In this document: positions 37,998 through 64,000 of the stretch, piece by piece
Position numbering within the stretch: the stretch's first letter is position 1
How the letters are laid out: each line of letters starts with the position of its first letter
Source: Agelaius tricolor
Lineage: Eukaryota > Chordata > Aves > Passeriformes > Icteridae
Length of the DNA: 64,000 nt
Direction: 5' to 3'
Assembly (NCBI GenBank): GCA_023055355.1
Contig: JALJCS010000001.1
Location: 25,977,881 to 26,041,880 of the forward strand
Made by a program: the position numbers and the translations under genes
Notes under the pieces: model-generated
The model's database searches: none
The model's input: only the letters and a program-made list of their open reading frames with translations
Told to the model about the DNA's origin: nothing

Positions 37998-38455
37998 GAG
38001 TCACAGAATCGATGGGGTTGGAAAATCCCTCTGAGGTCATCGCGTCCAGCCCGTGACCGAACGCCACCATGTAACAGACCCACGGCACCCAGTGCCACGT
38101 CCAGTGTTTCCCTAAACACCTCCAGGGATGGCGACTCCACCACCTGCCTGAGCAGCCCATCCCAATCTCTAATTTCCCTTTCTCTGAAATTTTTTCTAAT
38201 GTCCAACCTAAACCTCCCGCTACTGCTTAAGGCTGTGTACTCCTGTCGTATCTTTAGCTGCCTGGGGAAGGGGACGACACCCACCTGGCTACAGCCTCCT
38301 TTCAGGCAGCTATAGAGACTGAATATGTCACCCTTGAGCCTCCCTTTCCTCCTGGGTAAACTACCTTATCTCCCTCAGCGGCTCCTCATAGGATGCGTGC
38401 TCCAGACCCTTCACCAGTTCCACTGCCCTTCTCTGGACTCACTCCCGAGTCACTG
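37998..38455 (-). mobile_element. CR1 LINE fragment upstream of the THADA promoter
   Basis: It begins gtcacagaatcgatggggtt and contains aacacctccagggatggcga, gagcctccctttcctcctgg and cccttcaccagttccactgc, the reverse of the CR1 3' region. It lies just outside the CpG island, on the upstream side of THADA. Confidence 0.8.
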
Positions 38456-38820
38456 GACTTTGTAAGACACAACTATCTTTCCTTATTTTAAATGTATTCT
38501 CAACTCTGGAAAAAAAATGGCGGTAACTTTGATGTATCCCATGATGACCTTAGCTTGTGTTTCTTGCCCGTAGTTACTCTCCCTCCTCAGTTCCTGAATG
38601 TCCTCAGCAGGTTTAAAGGGATGCTGTGTCTTTCGGAGCCTAATCTGTCAGCTGTCCTTGCTGCACAGTGGCTGGTTGGCTTCCCTCCAGAGCCAACTAC
38701 ATTTCAGAGCCAGAGGCAGCAAATGCTATTTTGCATCCAACACAAATCAAGCGGCTCTAGTCACAAACCCTTTATCCAAGGAGCAGAAAGAGGCTTGACT
38801 ACACACTTCATGAAAATTCA

Positions 38821-38893
38821 ATAAACTTAATTTGAAAAGTTAAATAAACTTAAAGTTTAACTTGAAAAGTTAAATAAACTTAATTTGAAAAGT
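38821..38893. repeat. imperfect tandem repeat, three units
   Basis: Units starting ataaactta at 38821, 38844 and 38874 each contain ttgaaaagt. The middle unit carries about 7 extra bases. Confidence 0.8.
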
Positions 38894-39079
38894 GTGCTCC
38901 CTTTGTTTCCTCATAACCATATCTCTTGATCCTTTCCAACAGTCCCTAATTTGCCACCATTTTCACATTTTCTAAAATTCTAAAATTAGGAAACAAACCC
39001 AGATTTTTTTTTAATATAAGCATTTATACATTAGTAAATTTGCAAGTATCTGAAGGAAGCCTACAAGAAAAATGGAAGT

Positions 39080-39385
39080 AGACTATTTACAAGAGCATGT
39101 AGTGACAGGACAAGAGGAAATGGATTCAAACTAGAAGAGAATAGGTTTAGATTAGATGTTAGGAAGAAATTCTTCGCTGTGACATTGGAAAGGCACTGTA
39201 ACAGGTTGCCCAGAGAAGCTGTGGATGCCTCATCCCTGAGGTGTTCAAGGAGAGGTTGGATGGGGCTCTGGGCAACCTGGTCTAGTGCTAAGTGTCCCTG
39301 CCCCCTCCCGGCAGGGGGAGTGGAACAAGATGAACTTTAAGGTCCCTTCCTACCCAAACCATTCTATAATTTTATGATTTTTAGC
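39080..39385 (+). mobile_element. CR1 LINE 3' end, sense on plus strand
   Basis: It contains gtgacaggacaagaggaaat, ttagatgttaggaagaaatt, ggttgcccagagaagctgtg and gaggttggatggggctctgg, ending at ccattctataattttatgat. This is the canonical CR1 3' end in the forward direction. Confidence 0.85.
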
Positions 39386-42300
39386 CAGAATTTTTTTTTT
39401 CCATTTTCAACACCTATGTTCTGTGCCTTTCACAATCCTCCCAGGTCCCAAGAATATAATGTATGTAATAAGCACATCATTTGCAAGTGATAGATTATCA
39501 AATGGGGACAGCCTTTCCCAAGTCTGTGAGTTGTATTTAGCAAAGATACAACTTTTGCACTCAGTATGAAAATAATTATTGCAAAAGTGACTACTGTAAA
39601 AGGGCAGCTCAACATAGCAGTCATGCTTCCATAAAGATTTAAGAGCAGCAATGTTTAGGTAAGGAAAAAGTGGAAAATATAACAAAACCCATTCCTTGCC
39701 AATTGATTTTCACCCAACAGTGATTTTCTTAACAATCTAAAGCAGCCAGAGGCCATCAGGGTATGCTCAGGACTTTCAGCAAACTTCTGTATCCCTCTTT
39801 AGCACCAAAGGTTCACAGTGCCTTCTGACTTCTGACATGGTAATGGCCAAAGGAATTGAGAAAAGGTTTAACCACATACAAACATATAAAGAAAGTAATT
39901 TGAGTTTTTCACTGTTAGTTCATCAAATTTTCCCTGTTTTGCATTCAGCCATTTCAAGGAAACTGACACAGTTATTTGGCACTACCTGTCCCAGTGACCT
40001 ACTCTAAATGCTGGATTATCTTCAGCTCAAAGAGAGACTGAATGCTCTTAAGAGACTTAACCTTCCAGACAAATCAGACAATTATCCTCATCCTCACTTA
40101 GTGCAAGCAAAGTCCCCAGCTCCTTCAGCCCAGTTCAATACCTACATATTTTACATTCACTGTGATCCTCTTTCTACAGGCTGGCCAGTTTCAGGAAACC
40201 TTTCCAAAGTTCCAGCTCTGTGTATTCCAGCTCATTTTCTGTGACACTATTTCCAGTAACTTTCTCCTTTCCAAAAGAGCTTTGCTCTCCCCAAGTTTTT
40301 CCAGTGAGGAGAAACATCAGTGCCAGGGAGCTGTCAGGTAACACCCAAAGAATCCACATTTCCTAGTGCAAGGAAAGCAAAGAGGCATCTAGAGGAATGA
40401 AATGATAACATGCAACACCCACACACATCAATTGCTCTGTTCTCCAAGAGCACCAAGTTTCCAGTACTCAAAATACCTTACTCAGAACTAGCTCACACAC
40501 CAGTGCTCACCAGGCAAGGGTTATGAGGCTGAACTACCTTAAAAAGGTAAGTCACACCATTTTCATAATATCTGATCTGCTGGTAAGGAGCAACAGACCT
40601 TTGAATTACTGATGCTGTGGCTGTGCTGTGCTCTGCTGTGTGCCACAAATCTTGCCACAGACCAAAAAAGCCTCGTAGCATGAGAAATTGCTAGGGAGAG
40701 AATAAAAATCAAGCAAGAGCACATCACTGTGTCACAGCATAAATACACCTACACCTCAAACACTGTGTGCAGAATGTGGTAAGACTGCCACAGGTGAGGT
40801 AGGATATGAGGGATGGCCAAAGACAGTGAGGGGCATCTTGCTGTGAAACCCTTAAAGTAAATTCATCACTTTACTCTGAAAGAGAAAATGGAATATAAAA
40901 GAAATTTCTAAGAACATTTTTCATTGTCTCTGCAAAAATTTAGGGGCATCAAGTGAAACAAGGAGGTGACATCTAAAACCAAATGAATTATTTAAACCAT
41001 GGAGATCATCATCTTAGGACATTCTGGATCTTGAAAATTATGTTTGTTCAAAAGCAACTGGACTGAATCACAAGAGAAAAAGAACAAACAGGAAATGTTT
41101 CAAATGACAAAACTTCTGGCTCACAAAGTCCCTGAACCTCTAGTGAGTGGGACAGGATTCTGGAGTATTGACGCTTCCCTGGGCACTGTCTGAGGACAAT
41201 AATCAAGTGAGTGGGCACCGGACTGGCTGACCAGGTACAGCCATTTTCACTGTCATTGAGACATGGGATGTCTCAACATATTTCTGCAAATCAGCAGAAG
41301 GCTTTTTTTCCTGACCACTGGGTTTACGCTCACAAACTTTACAGTTTTGACAAATCAACATTCACCAGGGAAAATTCTCCTCAAAAGAAATAATCTAACC
41401 CATACACAGGAACTTTAATGTTTAGGCTGTACATTCTAGCCCTCTTGAGCTATGCCTGTACCAGTAAGTAAAATATTTTATATTTTATGTTTCTTTCAGA
41501 TGGACATGATTATATGATCATTTGAAAACTCTCAGAAACTGATTATTTAGAGCAATATAGAATTTTGCCACTCTGTGGCGCCAGATAATTAAAAAGAGGT
41601 TGAACTTTTAAAGGGAAGCCATGGATCTTCTCATAAACTATAGTTTTCCTAAGTTAAAAAAGCCTTTATTAGTAAGTGAAGTAACTCCAGATTCTTCCAT
41701 CCAAAGGCACAAAGCACAAATCCTAGAGGTTATTTAGATAAAATGCCACTTTTCTGTCACTGAAAGACAAGTCATAGCCTTGAAAAAGAAACACTTTAAG
41801 TCATCTCATAATAATAATAATTGAACAGGAATGATCTTTCTCCCTTCCTTTCCTCCACTTAAATGATACCTTAAAAGTTTTCTGTCAAGAAAGATACTTT
41901 TAAATTAATTTGGCTGTCACCTGAAAATGATAAATTTATTTATATCACAGTTTTGTAATTGCAACTAGTGTAAAAAATGGGAACCTTCTTCTCTGTTGCA
42001 AATATATATGTTACCTTTTCAAAGAATCTACACAAAAACGAACCTACAGAAGACGCTGTATGATCTAAGATTTTAGAATCACAAGATGTTTCCTGGCATA
42101 CATGTCCAACTGTAGACACACCACTGAAATACCTAAACTTAAATGGTTTCAATATTTATCTGTGTGAGAAAAGACCAGAAAAAGCTCCTTTTGTCATGAA
42201 GGGGTAAGGTCCTGGTCCAGCACATCAGAATGACGTTCTTCATACGCAGAAAAGTCTCATAAACGCAAAATTTTACATTCTAGTTGCAGATATGATGACA

Positions 42301-44344
42301 GCTTGATCATCTCTGGAATGAAGCTGGTGGCAATTTTTGGATTAGCTTTCACACCCTAGAGTAGAAGTTTTGCAATACAATGTTCATAATACTTTTTAAC
42401 AGATGAGGTTATTGTTTAACAAGATGACCAGAAACTTAGAACTTACTTTCTTGCATTTAGTCAATTACAGACACTTAAAATTTGCAACATCTTCAGCCCA
42501 TGTGGAGGCTAATATTTAAAAGTCACATTGCAGAGAGAAATATTTTTTAATGTTCTGACTTTGTTTCACTTCTGCAGAGAGCCAGCTAACAAATGATCAC
42601 TCCAAAGTGCAAATACCTTGCAGTTTCTTTCTACAATGTACTGTGTATCAGTTTTTGCCTTTCTCCACGTATTTTCAGGAATGTGTGCATACTTATTACT
42701 GCTTGTATGTACCTTCCATCAGCAACAACAGTAAGGAGGAAGAACTCTCTTCCTGAATCTGTGCTTACATGTACAATAGTTTTCTGTGTCTTTGCCCAGA
42801 AGATTTATGGCTTTCCCCCTTGCTTTCTATTTACAAAATAAAATTGTAGTTTGTATTTTTGCATTTTGTTCTATGCATGCCAGTTGTTCTACCTTGTAAT
42901 TCTATTCCCTTCAGTAATGGAACACAGATTTTAGCCACCTCTGCATCACAGCTAAGGGCAGTTGAGAGAAAATCCTGAAGATCCCTATTCCTTCTTCTGT
43001 ATCAATATTGAGAGCTCCATCACTGCAGGGCATTTTTATTACTGGGAGGGCAGTGAAGATGTCAATCCACCAGACAAACTGCAAGAAACCCTCGTGGAGC
43101 GAGCAGGCTTTGCTCTCCCTCTTGCGGTCCGAGCACGTCATTCCCGCAGCCTCCCCCAGCTCTGTCACTCTGGATCCAAGGGCTTGGGACTATCCCGAGA
43201 GAGCGAGCGTGTCGCTATTCGAGGAAACGATACGGACAAAGTTTTCATTGAACGCCAGGGCTGAATAATTTTGTATAGCTCTCATTAGGAACCTGATGAT
43301 GATTTTGATTCTTTTGGCTAAATCTTGTAATCCAAAGAAAGGGTTTTTTCACCTCATGTGTTTTTAATGCAGCCAACACTCTATGCAGGAGGTCTCGGGT
43401 GGAACACAATGCACTCCTTGCTAAAAACCAAGTGTGTTTTTCACACTCTTTTCAGCGACCAGTGTTTAAAAAATACACGAAGCACTTAGGAAAGTACCAG
43501 CAAATGAAACTGCTTCAGTGAAGTTGTTTGGATACTCTAAGGTCACTGCAAGCGGGTGGAAAATTGGAGCCTGTACTGAACTAAATAGGAAAAAATGAAA
43601 TTGTGTGTATAACCAGATGGGGAATATTTGAGCTTCTAAGACCTGGGTTTTATTTTTTTTTTTCCAAAAGAAAAAACTGCACTTTAAATGACTCACAGAT
43701 GTGAACAAGCAGTTTACTCTGCACACCTACATTATAAATAACCCCCAGAGGAATGGTGCAGTGTGGTTTGTTTATGCACCAGAAGAGTCTGTGAAATATT
43801 TTGCCTCCATAAATCATAATCCAAACAAAATAGAATCCTTAAATCTGAGTCCAAATGAACGTGTATAAGGAAGATTCCTCTACGTGCCAGGCAACACACT
43901 AATTACTTCTTCCAGATACTTTGTAATACTTCAGTCAGTCCTCTGGAAGAGACAGAGACGGCTGGTTGCCCGAGATGTACCCTCAGCTCTTTTCAGCCGG
44001 AGGGGACCAAGAGCCTGCTGCCTGCACGACTCAGCAGCACATGCACCTGCTGCTTTATCCCGGCTGGAACTCAAATGCAAAGCGGGTTGTTACCTATCGG
44101 ATAGGGCAGCTCAGCGACACCCATTTAGACCGTAATATCCCCAGCATTGCCCCGGGGACCGCACGGTTCCAACCCTCCGGTATGTACTTGACAAATGACC
44201 TTTCACAAGACGTGTAATTTCAATTACAGTGAGCTCCAATGCTGGAGCCGAGGAACTGCAGAGCAAGCGGAATGCTTCTTCCTAACATCGTCTCCGAAAC
44301 TAAGAGGAAAAATTCCTAATTCACAAAGGAACTTTAAAAACAGC

Positions 44345-45000
44345 GATGGGAAATGGGCAGGCCGTCTCTTCCTGGGACCCCTCCGCCAGCCTTGCCCTCG
44401 AAGCCCTCCAGCCTCCAGCCGGGTTCCATCGTCCGCTCCCGGGGACGCCGTCGGGGCCGGAGCACGCGGGGACGGGCCCCGGCCCCGAGAGCGCACCCCG
44501 CCGGCAGCGCCAGCCCGGGACGGGCCCCGGCTCCGGGCCGCTCCTCCCGCCAGCTGCCGGGGCCGCAGGGCCGCGCAAGCCCCGCCCGGGCCCCCGCCGG
44601 GGGCGGCCCCGCTGCTCAGTGGCCGCCCGGGCCGTCGCTCAGGCGGCCGCGCCGCTCGCCCGGCGATGGTGGGGCGGGCGCCGAGGGGCGCGGGCAGCGC
44701 CCACAGCCCGGACGGCGCCCGGCGCGGCGAGCCACGGCCGGCCAGGTCTGACCTCCCTTTCCTTGCCCCCTTCCCTCCCTTCGCGAGCGGGCAGCGCCCG
44801 GGCCGGCCCCGGCCCTTCCCGGCGGGGGTCGGTCCCGGCGGCGGGGCGCGGCGGGACAGCCGGCGCGGTGCCCCCGGTGACACCGGCGGGCGGCGGGTGG
44901 CGGAGGGTGATGCTGGGTCACATCCCCGCGGGGTGTCGGGTCACGGCAGGACTCCGGGCTGTCCCCAGGCGGTGTCCCCGCGGCTGGGGACTGGCGTGCC
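44345..45000 (+). promoter_or_regulatory. PLEKHH2: CpG island, likely PLEKHH2 promoter and non-coding exon 1
   Basis: About 650 bases of very high GC and CpG lie 4 kb upstream of the first PLEKHH2 coding exon. Vertebrate PLEKHH2 needs a 5' non-coding exon here, since the ATG exon starts with only seven bases of UTR after its acceptor. I cannot place the TSS or donor with confidence. The overlapping Gly/Pro/Arg/Ala-rich open frames on both strands (up to 272 residues) reflect base composition. Confidence 0.65.
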
Positions 45001-63550
<18,550 letters not shown>

Positions 63551-64000
63551 GTATAAATGGAATAAATATCTCCACTAGCTGTGTGCATGTGGTACTTTAA
63601 TGAGGTGAAATTCAAAAAATTGCTTGATTTTTAAGTACTTCTAAAAATGGAGAAGAAGACAGTTTCCTTTAAATTCTATTGATTTGTCTTAACAGAGAGT
63701 TTTAACACCTTTCTTTGCTCACTATTCAATTCATTTCAATAAAGTCAAAGCTAACATCACAAACCAAAAGTAGATACATGGAATGAGCTTCTTTATTGGT
63801 GCATCAGGAATTTTTGATACATGGTGCATGTGGAAACAAAGGGGAGAGGAAACAATGGTCTGTTTTAGAAGATCTGTAAGAAAATAAAATCAGGCTACCC
63901 AATACAGCATCTACATAAAACTGTTCTGTGTTTGTTCCTCTTGTAGAAGTTACATCGTTTAAAGAATGGGATCATAGCTAAATATTTAACTGAAGTTGCC

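Larger units (their letters stand above)
38460..44344. other. intergenic region between THADA and PLEKHH2 promoters
   Basis: This AT-rich spacer holds the small tandem repeat at 38821, a CR1 end at 39080 and a local CpG-bearing patch at 43080-43265. No gene is recognised in it. Confidence 0.55.

Noticed and set aside
41570..41590. Possible CTCF-like site (ccactctgtggcgcc)
   Set aside because: Two mismatches fall in the core positions, and it lacks the GC-rich context of the 19.14-kb site.
42911..43168. Minus-strand 85-residue frame that looks superficially protein-like
   Set aside because: I could not match it to any family, and it lacks splice or polyadenylation context. It is kept only as part of the CpG-patch finding.

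Overview
This is a vertebrate, almost certainly avian, genomic window, and probably from a songbird. The evidence is an intron-rich gene with fairly short introns, several CR1-type LINE 3' ends, and a 404-bp solo LTR with its opposite-strand relative of a kind I associate with passerine genomes. There are no bacterial or viral genes, operons, CRISPR arrays or tRNAs. Nearly all long open frames are chance ORFs in introns, CpG islands or repeats.

Two genes are present, divergently transcribed. The minus strand from about 37.8 kb down to the left edge carries the N-terminal two thirds of THADA, an armadillo/HEAT-type repeat protein of about 1,950 residues in human. I traced 25 consecutive coding exons (36489 down to 2399). 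All join in frame, each intron phase matches, and together they encode 1,269 complete codons plus two bases. The remaining exons lie beyond the left edge. The plus strand from about 44.5 kb carries the start of PLEKHH2 (PH, MyTH4 and FERM domain protein). Only its first two coding exons, 62 residues, are inside the window, split by a 14.3-kb intron. The head-to-head THADA/PLEKHH2 order matches human 2p21.

Layout: 1-244 is part of an LTR on the minus strand. 2399-36489 is the THADA coding region, with large introns at 4.5-7.2, 7.3-14.5 and 14.6-18.6 kb, a GC-rich intronic island with a strong CTCF-like site near 19.14 kb, and a solo LTR at 19.7-20.1 kb. 37.4-37.97 kb is the THADA CpG-island promoter, bracketed by two CR1 fragments. 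38-44.3 kb is intergenic with CR1 pieces and a small tandem repeat. 44.35-45.0 kb is the CpG island that is the likely PLEKHH2 promoter. 45-64 kb is PLEKHH2 5' sequence, two coding exons and their introns, with a double-hairpin palindrome at 48.87 kb and small duplications near 60-61.7 kb.

I found no undescribed multi-gene system. The observations most worth checking are the intronic CTCF/CpG island, a GC-AG intron in THADA, CR1 copies flanking the THADA promoter, the alternative-pairing hairpin, and two families of short dispersed duplications.
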